From: Chlorobiota bacterium
GTDB lineage: Bacteria; Bacteroidota; Ignavibacteria; OLB7
Length of the DNA: 64,000 nt
Direction of reading: 5' to 3'
NCBI GenBank assembly: GCA_028287785.1
Contig: JAQBOZ010000003.1
Coordinates: 17,648-81,647 of the forward strand
Below, in pieces: positions 33,526 through 42,943 of this stretch. The notes beneath the pieces were generated by a model that saw only the letters and a list, made by a program, of their open reading frames with translations, did no database searches and had not been told where the DNA came from. The position numbers were made by a program, and so were the translations under genes. The first letter of the stretch is position 1; each line of letters begins with the position of its first letter.

Positions 33526-36471
33526 TCAGTAGCCGAAGATATCGGTCAGGCTCAGATCCACCACCTTCCCATACTTCCTCAGCACATCCATGTTGACCTT
33601 GGACTTGGAGCCGAGCACGCAATAGGCGTAGGCGCGGTCCTTGTAGCGGGCGTCGTGGAACTGCTGGAGATCGTCCATGTTCAGCTTGTCCAGGCTGGCG
33701 TAGATATCACGACGCATGTCATGATCCATGCCCCGCTTCTGCGCGCTGAGATAATCGAACAGGATGTTCGCCTTCGTCACCCGCTCCGTCTCGATCTTGT
33801 TCCTCAGCCCATCCTTCGCCAGCGCAAAGGAGCCGTCGCGGCGGGGCATGTCGGAGAGAAGCCCGTTCATCGCGGGAATCGCCTCGCTCAGCTTGTCCGC
33901 CTGCGTACCGACATAGCTCATCACGTAGAACGGATCGCTGTTTTTTGCCGGGATGATATACGATGCGAATGTCGAGTAGGCGAGCGCCTTGGACTCGCGG
34001 ATATTCTGGAAGACCACCGAGCCCATGCCGCCGCCGTAATACTCGTTGAAGAGCGATGCAACCGGCACACTGGTCGGGTCGAACATGCTCGACTTGTTCA
34101 GCCAGATCACCTCCGCCTGCACCATGTCGTAATCGGTGAAGTAGACGACGTTATCCTTCATGTCGTTCCGCACGTACTGCGTTGCGGGAGGATACGCCTT
34201 CAGGATTTCGGGCATCCGGTGATAGGTGTTGAGCTCCGACACAAGCTGATCCGCGGGCGTCGGGCCGTAGTAGAGCACCTTGTGCTGATAGCTCGTCAGG
34301 TTCTTGATGTAGTTCACCAGATCATCTCCCTTCAGCGATTTCAACTCGCTCTCCGAAAGCCTGTCGGTGAAGGGGTTGTTCTTTCCGTAGATCGCGTAGT
34401 TCCAGAGGCCCTTCCAGAGAATCGTCTCCTTGTCCAGCTTCGCGTCGGCACGATCCTTCAGCTCGCTGGCGACCATTGCATCCAGCGCCTGCTGGTCCGG
34501 TTTTACCGTGGCGAGCATCTCCTCGAAGAGCTTGAACGCCGGCTCGAAGCTCTCCTTCAGGCCGGTGAGGGAGACATAGACTTGGTCATCGCTGGCGGAG
34601 ACGCCGAACTCGCAGCCGAGCTTGAAGAACTCCTTGGAAAGCTGCTCGGCGCTGTACTTGCTGGTGCCCAGATACTGGAGGTATTTGATCGCGTACGGGA
34701 GCTTCTGGTCGTTCCGCTTTCCCATGTCGAACACGTAGTACATCGAGAAGAGATCGTTCTCCTGGTTCGGGAGATAGTAGACCTGCGCGCCGTTCTTCAG
34801 CGTGAGCGGGACGATATCCTTCTTGTAATCGATGAACGTCGGCGCGATCGGCGGGGCCGGCTTTTCGATGATCGATTTGACGAACGGGGAGCGATCGTCG
34901 CTGTTGAGCGCGATCGGGGTGATCGGCGGCTTCTCCACCTTTACAATCGACTTGTCCTCGCCGGTCCGCTTGTAGACGATCACATAATCGTTGCCGTAGT
35001 TCTTCTTCACGAAGTCCACGATATCCTTCTTCGTGAAGGTGGTGAACTGATCGATCTTGTGCGTGAAGTTCGGCCATCTGTCGCCGCTGGTATAGGCGTC
35101 CATCATGGCGTAGGCGCGCCCGTCGTTCCCCTCGTACTGCTTGATCTGATCGACCCGGAGATTACGCATCACCGCCTTCAACTGCGCCTCGTCGAACTCG
35201 CCCCGCTTCAGGCGATCGATCTGCGCCAGAAGAAGATCGCGCACCTGCTCCAGGGTCTGCCCATCCTTCGGAACGCCGGTCAGCCAATGCACGGAGTAAT
35301 CGGTCATGATCTGCGGCGAGCTCGATGCGTCCTGCACAAGCTGCTTCTTCTTCAGGTTCAGATCGATCAGGCCGGCGGTCTTGTACGCCAGCAGCAGATC
35401 GGTCACCTCCAGCAGCCGCGCCTCGCGGGTTCCCGCGCCGGGAAGACGGAAGCCGATGCGGAGATTCGCGGCATCCGGCCCGTTCACCGTCACCACCTGC
35501 GGCTTCGATTTAGGCTCCTCGGGCTTGAAGACAAACGCCGGCAGCGCCTTCGGGTCCATCCTGCCGAAATACTTGTCGATCATCTCCACCGTTTTGTCGG
35601 GATCGAGATCGCCGGCAAGGATGATCCCCATGTTGTTCGGGACATAGTAGGTGTTGTAATAGTTGCGGATGGCCCTGAGCGATGGACGCTTCAGATGCTC
35701 CACCGTGCCGATCGTGGTCTGCGTGCCGTACGGATGCTTCTGAAAGAGTGCCGCCAGCCCCGACTCGAACACCTTCCGGTCGTCGTTGTCAAGCCCGATG
35801 TTCTTCTCCTCGTACACCGCCTCCAGCTCCGTGTGGAAGATGCGGAAGACCGGCGCGCGGAACCGCTCCGACTCCACCATCAGCCATTTCTCGAGCTGAT
35901 TCTCCGGGATGTCGTTCTCGTACACCGTCTGCTCGACCGATGTGAACGCGTTGGTCCCCTTGGCGCCGATCGATCCCACCATCTTGTCGTACTCGTTGGC
36001 GATCGCGTATTTCGCGGCCTCGCCGGAGACCGAGTCGATGATATGATAGATCGCCTTGCGTCGCGTGGCGTCGGTCTCCCTGCCGTAATCCTCGTACAAC
36101 TGCTCGATCCTGTCCAGCAGCGGCTTCTCCTTCGCCCAGTCCTTCGTGCCGAACTTGTCGGTCCCCTTGAACAGCATGTGCTCCAGATAGTGGGCCAGCC
36201 CGGTGTGATCGGCCGGATCGTTCTTGCTTCCCGCCCGCGTGGCAATCAGCGTCTGAATCCGCGGCGTGGTCTTGTTGACCGAAAGCATGACCGTAAGGCC
36301 GTTGTTCAGGATGTACGTCCTGACGCCGATCGGGTCGCCTTCCACTACCGTGTATGTGTACTTGCCGTCGGGCGATTTCCTTGTCTCCGTCTTGAACGCC
36401 GTCCCCTGGGCATGCAGCGCGCCGCAGGCGATGAGGAACATGACGAGGAGATACGAGAGGTTTCGTTTCAT
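33526..36471 (-). CDS. M16-family zinc metalloprotease, periplasmic
   Basis: The 981-residue protein has a signal peptide (ending about residue 22) and two tandem M16 halves. The zinc motif HYLEH is at 94-98 in the N-terminal half, with the third ligand Glu in the TELEAVYEEKNIG region. The second half (about 530-960) lacks HxxEH, as expected for the non-catalytic partner domain. It is the pitrilysin/insulinase type, thought to degrade peptides in the periplasm. Its length matches double-domain periplasmic members. No partner gene is adjacent. Confidence 0.92.
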   Translation of the reverse strand: MKRNLSYLLVMFLIACGALHAQGTAFKTETRKSPDGKYTYTVVEGDPIGVRTYILNNGLTVMLSVNKTTPRIQTLIATRAGSKNDPADHTGLAHYLEHMLFKGTDKFGTKDWAKEKPLLDRIEQLYEDYGRETDATRRKAIYHIIDSVSGEAAKYAIANEYDKMVGSIGAKGTNAFTSVEQTVYENDIPENQLEKWLMVESERFRAPVFRIFHTELEAVYEEKNIGLDNDDRKVFESGLAALFQKHPYGTQTTIGTVEHLKRPSLRAIRNYYNTYYVPNNMGIILAGDLDPDKTVEMIDKYFGRMDPKALPAFVFKPEEPKSKPQVVTVNGPDAANLRIGFRLPGAGTREARLLEVTDLLLAYKTAGLIDLNLKKKQLVQDASSSPQIMTDYSVHWLTGVPKDGQTLEQVRDLLLAQIDRLKRGEFDEAQLKAVMRNLRVDQIKQYEGNDGRAYAMMDAYTSGDRWPNFTHKIDQFTTFTKKDIVDFVKKNYGNDYVIVYKRTGEDKSIVKVEKPPITPIALNSDDRSPFVKSIIEKPAPPIAPTFIDYKKDIVPLTLKNGAQVYYLPNQENDLFSMYYVFDMGKRNDQKLPYAIKYLQYLGTSKYSAEQLSKEFFKLGCEFGVSASDDQVYVSLTGLKESFEPAFKLFEEMLATVKPDQQALDAMVASELKDRADAKLDKETILWKGLWNYAIYGKNNPFTDRLSESELKSLKGDDLVNYIKNLTSYQHKVLYYGPTPADQLVSELNTYHRMPEILKAYPPATQYVRNDMKDNVVYFTDYDMVQAEVIWLNKSSMFDPTSVPVASLFNEYYGGGMGSVVFQNIRESKALAYSTFASYIIPAKNSDPFYVMSYVGTQADKLSEAIPAMNGLLSDMPRRDGSFALAKDGLRNKIETERVTKANILFDYLSAQKRGMDHDMRRDIYASLDKLNMDDLQQFHDARYKDRAYAYCVLGSKSKVNMDVLRKYGKVVDLSLTDIFGY

Positions 36472-36814
36472 AACCTGTACGAACTCTATGAATGAATTGA
36501 AAAGAATGATCGCGAGAAGTGACCGCGCGGAGAATTCCGCCGATGGACTACGATTCGAGGAAACCGCCTTTGCGCTCCCGCCGATGCCCGAAACTCACGG
36601 GAAGGCCCCGGCAGGACTCTGTGAGAGATGATCCGACGTGAAGAAGTACCCGATTTCGCTGATTCAGAGCCCGTACGGAGGGAATCACATAAAGATGCGG
36701 TCCGGCAAGATAGATCTGCCATCCGGGAGAACAAGCGAACAATGCCGCGCGAACGGTCTGTGAGACATCAAAAGGAGGGTTCGGTTCAAGCTGACTGATA
36801 GCCTTCCGCCGCGC
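36472..36814. other. Intergenic stretch, nothing recognised
   Basis: About 340 bp between the M16 gene start and the end of the aldolase gene, which are on the same strand. It probably holds the M16 promoter. No convincing gene, repeat or hairpin is seen. Confidence 0.4.
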
Positions 36815-37417
36815 TCAGATAAACGGGCCGACGTGAGCCAGGAGGATTTCCCCCGCCGCGTCCGGATCGCGGCCATAGGCGATAAGCCCGTCGCGGTGCC
36901 CCGCCATCGCGACAATGCCGCCGGATCGATGTTCCTCCGCCCGGACAAGCCGGCCGATCTCCCGCGCCATCTCCGGCGTTCCGTATGCCGCCGCCACGTC
37001 CGTCGTCGGGATCTTCCCCAGCAGGGCATTCCACGCTGCCGGATGGTGGACATGGATTACGGCACCGGCATCGGGAGCCGAGCCGTACACCGCCATATGG
37101 CTCATCGTCTCCGACGATGCCCGTACCGGCCCAACGCAGACCACCCGATTCCCGACGATATCGGCCGATATCACGCGCGTGTAGCCGCGCTCATCCAGCT
37201 TCGCGAGCAACCCGGTCCCGCTCCCGCTGATCACGCACCCGCGCCCGCCATCCCGCACACTGATATTCCCGTAGCCGATCCCGTCCCGGTAGACGCCGAT
37301 CAGCCCCAGCCCATACAGACGATCGCGCCACGCCATCAGCGTGGAGAGCAACGGATGGGACGGCGGGGCCGATTCGGTCCAGTCGCACTGAAACTTGATA
37401 TAGCCCTCGTCGGTCAT
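36815..37417 (-). CDS. Class II aldolase/adducin-family protein next to mtnA
   Basis: The 200-residue protein has the class II aldolase zinc ligands HVHH (near residue 100) and a third His in MAGHRDGLIAYG. The catalytic acid is in SSETMSHM. The start overlaps the mtnA stop by 4 bases (ATGA), so the two are co-translated. Two roles fit: methylthioribulose-1-phosphate dehydratase (MtnB) of methionine salvage, or the aldolase of the 5-deoxyribose / DHAP-shunt route that also uses MtnA. The GHxDG-type third ligand looks more like the fuculose/DHAP-shunt aldolases, but this is not decisive. No other salvage genes lie in the window. Confidence 0.8.
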   Translation of the reverse strand: MTDEGYIKFQCDWTESAPPSHPLLSTLMAWRDRLYGLGLIGVYRDGIGYGNISVRDGGRGCVISGSGTGLLAKLDERGYTRVISADIVGNRVVCVGPVRASSETMSHMAVYGSAPDAGAVIHVHHPAAWNALLGKIPTTDVAAAYGTPEMAREIGRLVRAEEHRSGGIVAMAGHRDGLIAYGRDPDAAGEILLAHVGPFI

Positions 37418-38514
37418 CGGCGGGCGATCTCCGGAAAGAGCCTTCGGATATCGGCCTCATCGGCGCGACAGAGGCCGCGGTCGGTGATCAGCCCCGTCAC
37501 CAGCCGTGCCGGCGTCACATCGAAGCCGTAGTTCGCCACCGGGGTTCCCTCCGGCACAACCATGACGGCCTCCCCCGAGGCCCCCTCCATGAACCGCACT
37601 TCATCCCCGCCACGCTCCTCGATCTCTATCTCCGCCACCCCATCCCGGATGCTCCAGTCGAACGTGGAGGCGGGGAGGGCAACGTGGAAGGGGATGTTGT
37701 TGTCGCGGGCGGCAAGCGCCTTCAGGTAGGTGCCGATCTTGTTGCAGATATCGCCGGTCGCGGTTGCGCGGTCGCACCCCACAATCACCATATCGACCAG
37801 GCCGTGCTGCATCAGATGGCCGCCGGTGTTATCGGGGATCACGGTATGCGGAACCCCGCGCCGCGCCAGTTCCCACGCGGTAAGCCGGGCTCCCTGATTG
37901 CGCGGCCGGGTTTCGTCCACCCAGACATGAAGATCGATTCCGCGATCGAACGCCGCGTAGATGGGGGCCGTGGCGGTGCCGTGCTCCACGCAGGCCAGCC
38001 ATCCGGCGTTGCAGTGGGTGAGGAGATTGACCCGCGCACCCTCCTTCCGCCGCGCTATCTCCTCGATCAGCGGCAGCCCGTATTCGCCGATCCTCCGGCA
38101 TCCCTCCACATCCTCCCGTTCCATCCGCCCGGCCATCGCCAGCGCCGCCGCGATCTTCTCCCCGGCCGAGCCGCACGGCGCCATCGCGGCCAGCATCCGG
38201 TCGATGCTCCAGGCAAGGTTGACGGCCGTCGGGCGGGCGCGCTTCAGCCGGAGAGCGGCATCGGCGATGTGATGATCGAAACGTTCGTCGCGCGGGGCAT
38301 CGAGCGTCGCCAGATAGAGGCCGTACCCGGCGGTTATGCCGATAAGAGGAGCGCCGCGCACGGTCATATCACGAATCGCATCGATCGCGTCATCGCCGGT
38401 GCGAAGCTCCCGCACGGAAAGCTCGAACGGCAGGCGCCGCTGATCGATCACCATCACGCAGCGCGGATCATCCTCCGCTATCCATATCGCGCGAACAATG
38501 TTTTCCTGAGTCAC
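37414..38514 (-). CDS. mtnA: S-methyl-5-thioribose-1-phosphate isomerase
   Basis: A 366-residue MtnA of the eIF2B-related isomerase family. Signature residues are RGAPLIG (53-59), catalytic Cys168 in LLTHCNAG, catalytic Asp248 in VGCDR, and NKIGTY (258-263). It converts methylthioribose-1-phosphate to methylthioribulose-1-phosphate in methionine salvage; homologues also handle 5-deoxyribose-1-phosphate. It is translationally coupled to the class II aldolase gene. Length and motifs are complete. Confidence 0.95.
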   Translation of the reverse strand: MTQENIVRAIWIAEDDPRCVMVIDQRRLPFELSVRELRTGDDAIDAIRDMTVRGAPLIGITAGYGLYLATLDAPRDERFDHHIADAALRLKRARPTAVNLAWSIDRMLAAMAPCGSAGEKIAAALAMAGRMEREDVEGCRRIGEYGLPLIEEIARRKEGARVNLLTHCNAGWLACVEHGTATAPIYAAFDRGIDLHVWVDETRPRNQGARLTAWELARRGVPHTVIPDNTGGHLMQHGLVDMVIVGCDRATATGDICNKIGTYLKALAARDNNIPFHVALPASTFDWSIRDGVAEIEIEERGGDEVRFMEGASGEAVMVVPEGTPVANYGFDVTPARLVTGLITDRGLCRADEADIRRLFPEIARR

Positions 38515-38642
38515 CAGATCACCACCCTCACTATGATTGAACCGGCAAGCTACGAAAGTGCCCCCTACCCCCGGAACGCACGGCGCCGCCGCATCCCTGA
38601 CGGGACACGGCGGCGCGTGGTATCATTTATCGACCGGCGATA

Positions 38643-39374
38643 TTATTCGAGGCCCATTCCGCCCCGATCGCCGTTGGGAGCCATCTGCTGCATCTGGTCG
38701 ATGATATCGGTGCCGTCCCACAGCATGAAGCGGGCCGCCATTTTACCACCCATCTCCCCGTGGCCGCCGTGGCCCATGCCACCCATCATGCCGAATGCCT
38801 CGCGACCGCCCATGTGGCCGGCGCAACCCGCGTGATCGCCGAGCAGACCCTTGTTCTTTTCAGCCCATTTCTGGGTGATATCCTTTGCCTCCTGCTTCCA
38901 GGTCTCCATCGCCGGCTTGGCCTCCTGGCCGATCGACTCCAGCGTCGACTGGTACTTCACGGCAAGCGGCTTCAGTTCCTCGAAGATCGCCTTCTGCTGA
39001 TCGCCGAAGCTCTTCATGGCGTCGTGGTTGCTCTCCATCGTGGACTTATCCTGGTTCTGACGCGCCTCCTGCATCGCGGCGGCCTTTGCCATGAAATCCT
39101 TCCGGAGCGCGGCGGCCTTGGCGCGAAGCCCGTTCAGCGTTGCCAGATCCTGAGCCGACATCGCCCCATCCAGCTTCGACTTCCATGCGCGGACCTTCGG
39201 CAGAATGTTTGCCTGGCCCCACGAGCCAAGCTCGGCGCGCAATTCCTTCCGGGCCTCCTGCATCTTCGGGTCATCCTTATGATCCTTCTTCCCACCATGC
39301 TGAGCCGCTATCGCGGTTCCCAGAACAAGCGCTCCCAATGCCACCACAGCCGCTGCCTTGCCAATCTTATTCAT
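38643..39374 (-). CDS. Helical, Met/His-rich periplasmic protein
   Basis: From ATG 39374 the protein is 243 residues with a signal peptide (about 1-24, ending AIAAQ). The mature part is long charged helices (ARKELRAELGSWGQANILPK; LRKDFMAKAAAMQEARQNQD). It ends in a segment rich in His, Gly and Met (HAGCAGHMGG; GMMGGMGHGGHGEMGG) suited to metal binding. The general style recalls Spy/CpxP-type periplasmic chaperones or metal sensors, but no LTxxQ motif is evident, so this remains a guess. Confidence 0.72.
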   Translation of the reverse strand: MNKIGKAAAVVALGALVLGTAIAAQHGGKKDHKDDPKMQEARKELRAELGSWGQANILPKVRAWKSKLDGAMSAQDLATLNGLRAKAAALRKDFMAKAAAMQEARQNQDKSTMESNHDAMKSFGDQQKAIFEELKPLAVKYQSTLESIGQEAKPAMETWKQEAKDITQKWAEKNKGLLGDHAGCAGHMGGREAFGMMGGMGHGGHGEMGGKMAARFMLWDGTDIIDQMQQMAPNGDRGGMGLE

Positions 39375-39570
39375 CGGTTGTCTCCTCGTTACGAGATGTT
39401 TAGTGCTTCCGTTCATATCATGTTATCGCCGGAGGGTATATCCTGCCAGCCAACTGTACTTAGAGTCATGAGGTGGGGAATGGTTCCCGGGCGATTTCGA
39501 TTGACGCAGAGATTGGACGGACAAACCACCGCCCGAAGTGCCGTCCCCCGAAACAAGCCCCGATAAACAG

Positions 39571-39603
39571 AAAAGGGAGACCGCCTCTGCCAGACAGTCT
39601 CCC
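39571..39603 (-). terminator. Terminator of the lipoprotein gene at 39644
   Basis: GGGAGAC (39575-39581) pairs with GTCTCCC (39597-39603); on the minus strand the stem is followed by TTTTC. A second small stem (ATCCTCTC/GAGAGGAT, 39611-39634) lies between it and the gene. Confidence 0.7.
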
Positions 39604-39643
39604 CTTGAGTATCCTCTCCCATAGATGAGAGGATCCGGAAAAT

Positions 39644-40537
39644 TTACGGGTTCAGATCGCCGCTGGAAAGAATCCCGGTGAACACCTTCCCACCGATGTT
39701 GATCGTGGAATTCCCACCGCCGAGCGTGATGGTGAAATCCCGGTTGATCGTCTTGTCGCTGTAGAGCGAACCGCGAGAGAAGGTTGCCACCGCGCTGTAG
39801 GTTCCGGTAATCGTACCTCCCGTCCTGGCAGCCATGTTGCCGCGGCTGGAGCGCGGGCCGGTCACATTCGTCAGCGCAAGATTGATGGTATGATCCAGCG
39901 TCCGCACCGCGTTGCGCGTGGTTATCGTGTCCACCGCCGAACGGCTGTAGGTGCCGTTGATCGTGATCGTATCGGTGTTGGTGCCGGTCACCACCCAGCT
40001 CCCGTGAACGCTGTTGAGCTTCTGAGAGAACCCGACGGCGTGATGCTCGCCGGTCCCGCCGGTGATATCGAACCTGATGCTGCGCGCCGTATCGATCCCG
40101 TTCGTCCCGATCACTCTCCAGTACTTCTGCGGCTGGCCGCCGGCGTTCAGGAACTGGAAGACGTAGGTACGTGTAATGGCCGCGTAGAACGTTCCGCCCA
40201 CCGTGCCGCGAGTGCGGGCAAGGCTGAGCGTCCACTTCCCGGTGGATGGATCGTACGTGGTATCGATCGTTGTTGCCAGCGCCAGCTTGCCGTACTTGTC
40301 AACCAGCAGATCGGCTCCGCCGGACAGCCCCTGCGCCCCCGCCAGATCCGCCACGTCGCTGGCCTGATCCAGCGCTCCACCGTTGTCCTGCCCCACCGTT
40401 CCGGCCACCGATCTGGCCGCATCCTCGGTGGCGATGCTCGACGTGTCGGTGTCGACGGGATTATCCTTCTGACATCCGGTCATCATCATGACCGACGCGG
40501 TGATAATCGTGAATATTCCGAATGTGATTTTATTCAT
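39644..40537 (-). CDS. Lipoprotein of unknown function
   Basis: The 297-residue protein has a lipobox at Cys22 (MMMTGC). A short helical N-terminal part (EDAARSVAGTV ... GALDQASDVADLAG) is followed by repeated Thr/Asn/Gly-rich beta strands with TITINGTYSRS and TITLGGGNSTINIGGKVFTG. The order, lipobox then small helical segment then beta-rich body, resembles the two paralogues at 11.9-13.9 kb, but residue similarity is low. Outer membrane likely. Confidence 0.75.
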   Translation of the reverse strand: MNKITFGIFTIITASVMMMTGCQKDNPVDTDTSSIATEDAARSVAGTVGQDNGGALDQASDVADLAGAQGLSGGADLLVDKYGKLALATTIDTTYDPSTGKWTLSLARTRGTVGGTFYAAITRTYVFQFLNAGGQPQKYWRVIGTNGIDTARSIRFDITGGTGEHHAVGFSQKLNSVHGSWVVTGTNTDTITINGTYSRSAVDTITTRNAVRTLDHTINLALTNVTGPRSSRGNMAARTGGTITGTYSAVATFSRGSLYSDKTINRDFTITLGGGNSTINIGGKVFTGILSSGDLNP

Positions 40538-40748
40538 GGCCCTGTTTCCCTGCTGATTATCGATCGTTGTTTTTTCGATTCGCCGCTCTCCATTCCGCGG
40601 AGACAGGAGAAGCAGCGTACAGGCGGGTTAGAGCCGATGCCGATCATCAGGTTCCCAAAACCATGCAAATAAATTCCATCGGCATTCAGCCTGATGATTT
40701 ATCGGATTTATTCATCATTGAAATATCGGTGCGATTTATCATCATCGA

Positions 40749-42830
40749 TTATTTTTCCTCGTCGATCGGCGTCCGCATCTCGACCGTGACGGTGCGGCAG
40801 TAGTAGCGTCCCTCGGGGACCGAGTTATCATACAGCAGCCGCGACGGCCCGACCCCCTCCACGCTCGTGATCTTCGCGGAAGTGCGCTCGGCAAGCATCA
40901 GATCGCGCACGGCAATCGCCCTGTCGGTGGAGAGCTCCTTGTTGTGCTCCAGCTCCCCCAGCCTGTCGGTCGATCCCACGATGGTCGATGTTGACGATGG
41001 CTGCATCGACTGCGCGACGAAGGAGGAGATCATCCTCCGGTTCTGCGTGTTGATCGTGGCCTTGTCGAAATCGAACACGATCAGGCTCAGGCGGCTTACC
41101 TCGAAGGGGCTCAGCGATTTCCGCGCCGGCTGCGCGTACTCCGCTATCCCGTTCTGCCCGTTGTTGTCGGTCACCGTCAACTGGCACTTCAGCAACTGCT
41201 CGCCGGTCAGCTCCGTTGCCATCCGCGCGGCGGTTTCAAGATCCAGCTCCCACGGGATCATCGTCGGCGGCGCCCCTTTTCCCTCGGCATGCCAGACGCT
41301 CTTCGCTCCGGCGAAGACATCCAGCCCCCAGCCCGCGATGCCGGCGGGGCTGGCGCCGCTCATCGAAAAGGCGATCTGCCTCGGCGTGATCGAATGCTCG
41401 TTGAAACGCTCGAAGATGATCGGATGAAGCACCTTGTCGCTGACGGACTGTATCTCCACGCGACGATTTTCCTCGGCCCCCTCGGCAACCTGAAGGCTGG
41501 AGGGATTGCTCGGCAGGGGGCTGGTGGTCACGATCATCCGCGACGGGTTGATCCCCCAGACATTCATCAGATAATCCTTCACCCCCTGCGCCCTGGCGCG
41601 GGCCAGGTTGTTGCCGCCGCCGGCCGTGGAGCCCTCGCTCCCGTCGGTGGAGCCGTTCAGCGTGATCTTTGCCGACGGATCGCGCGCCAGGCGGCTGCCG
41701 ATCACATTGAGCATGTGATAATACGCGCCAAGCGAACGGTGGGGGAGCATCTGCTCGGTGAAGCCGGAGGTATCGGTCAGCCTGCTGTATCGGGCCGGAA
41801 GCTCCGCGCTTGCGCTGTCGAAGAAGATGTACGGAAGGATCGGGAAGGTCTCCGTCACCACCGTCTCCAGAATCTCCACCTTCTGCGCCGAAACCGCCGC
41901 GATCACCGCGGTAGGCTGCGGCGGCGTTTCGGCGATGGCGGGCGGCTGTTCCTTCGGCGGCGGCGGCGGCGGTATCACCGGCTCATCCTGCGTCTTGCCG
42001 AACGCGAAGCGAAGCGCGATCCCCCCCTGCGCCGAGGCGATCCGCCAGCGGTAGTTCGGCGTCACATCGTTCAGCGGAAAATAATAGCTCACCTCGGGCG
42101 ACGCCGTGAGGCGGGAGCTGAGAGGGAAGGGATAGCCGACCGCGCCGGCCAGATGAATCAACGATCCCACATCCTGAATCGGCCCGGCGGAGACATCGCG
42201 GATGGTCGTGTTGGTCTCGGGATAGAGCACGCCGGAAGGGGAGAGGATCTCCTCGGTCTGATGATGCGATGCCTGGGAGCTGGGGATGCCGAGCGAACCA
42301 GAGAGGCGGAGGTAGATCGGAAACGCCGCGATCGGGGTCATGCGGACGCCAAGCTCGGCAAGCACGTAGGGAAGATCGGCCGTATAGCGATGGACCCGTT
42401 CCAGCGTGACATACGTGCCGCTGTTGGGGTCGAGAATCGGCAGCCCGCCGGTCTGCACTTCGCCGAATGTCCCGCCGCGCTGCGCGTAGGTGGCGCCGGC
42501 AACCAGATCGAGCCAGGTTCCCGAGACGGGGATCTCCAGGAACATCCCCGCCACCAGCCCACGCCCGTTGCCGTTGCTGAACGCCCCGCACTCACCGCCG
42601 CCGGTGAACACCGTCGCCTTCGTGTCGTGCATATTCACACCGTAGCCGCCGTACATCCCCACTCTGAACCATGTGCTGATCAGCTCACCGGGGAGCGGCT
42701 CCGCCACGGCCGGCTCCGCGACGGGGATATCCGCGCGGGGAGTGTCGGGCAGCGATGTGGTATCCTGCGCCGGAAGGGGAAGGCGCGCCAGCAGCAGCAG
42801 GAGCGCCGTAAAGATGAACGTACGGGACAT
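40749..42830 (-). CDS. OmpA-family outer-membrane protein with two OmpA-like domains
   Basis: From ATG 42830 the protein is 693 residues with a signal peptide (about 1-21). The first half is beta-rich, consistent with an outer-membrane barrel (WFRVGMYGGYGVNMHD; LVAGATYAQRGG; YFPLNDVTPNYRWRIA). After a Pro-rich spacer come two OmpA-like peptidoglycan-binding modules. The first is around LNGSTDGSEGS ... LARARAQGVKDYL ... ENRRVEI. The second is around IVGSTDRLGELEHNKELSTDRAIAVRDLM. It probably links the outer membrane to the wall. It lies 113 bp downstream of the giant LamG gene on the same strand. Confidence 0.87.
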   Translation of the reverse strand: MSRTFIFTALLLLLARLPLPAQDTTSLPDTPRADIPVAEPAVAEPLPGELISTWFRVGMYGGYGVNMHDTKATVFTGGGECGAFSNGNGRGLVAGMFLEIPVSGTWLDLVAGATYAQRGGTFGEVQTGGLPILDPNSGTYVTLERVHRYTADLPYVLAELGVRMTPIAAFPIYLRLSGSLGIPSSQASHHQTEEILSPSGVLYPETNTTIRDVSAGPIQDVGSLIHLAGAVGYPFPLSSRLTASPEVSYYFPLNDVTPNYRWRIASAQGGIALRFAFGKTQDEPVIPPPPPPKEQPPAIAETPPQPTAVIAAVSAQKVEILETVVTETFPILPYIFFDSASAELPARYSRLTDTSGFTEQMLPHRSLGAYYHMLNVIGSRLARDPSAKITLNGSTDGSEGSTAGGGNNLARARAQGVKDYLMNVWGINPSRMIVTTSPLPSNPSSLQVAEGAEENRRVEIQSVSDKVLHPIIFERFNEHSITPRQIAFSMSGASPAGIAGWGLDVFAGAKSVWHAEGKGAPPTMIPWELDLETAARMATELTGEQLLKCQLTVTDNNGQNGIAEYAQPARKSLSPFEVSRLSLIVFDFDKATINTQNRRMISSFVAQSMQPSSTSTIVGSTDRLGELEHNKELSTDRAIAVRDLMLAERTSAKITSVEGVGPSRLLYDNSVPEGRYYCRTVTVEMRTPIDEEK

Positions 42831-42943
42831 TGCGTGTCGATTGTTGATCGCGGCGGAGGCAATCCGCCGTGGCCGTCGTCTGAAAGAGGGATCGTCATGC
42901 GGAAGAGGCGTCCCGTGAACGGAGACGCCCCTGCGCGCGCGCA

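Noticed and set aside
31313..33530. Integrase, transposase or tRNA attachment site bounding the AT-rich operon
   Set aside because: I looked for these at both edges and found none. Only the truncated gene and composition change support transfer.
33511..36495. 994-codon open frame on the plus strand antisense to the M16 protease
   Set aside because: The minus strand encodes a full M16 protein with signal peptide and HYLEH. The plus-strand frame has no recognisable domain and repetitive basic/His-rich content, a GC-rich shadow.
39423..40235. Minus-strand open frame overlapping the lipoprotein gene at 39644 in another frame
   Set aside because: The translation is Arg/His/Gln-rich with no motif. 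The overlapping frame has a lipobox and a regular beta-rich body.
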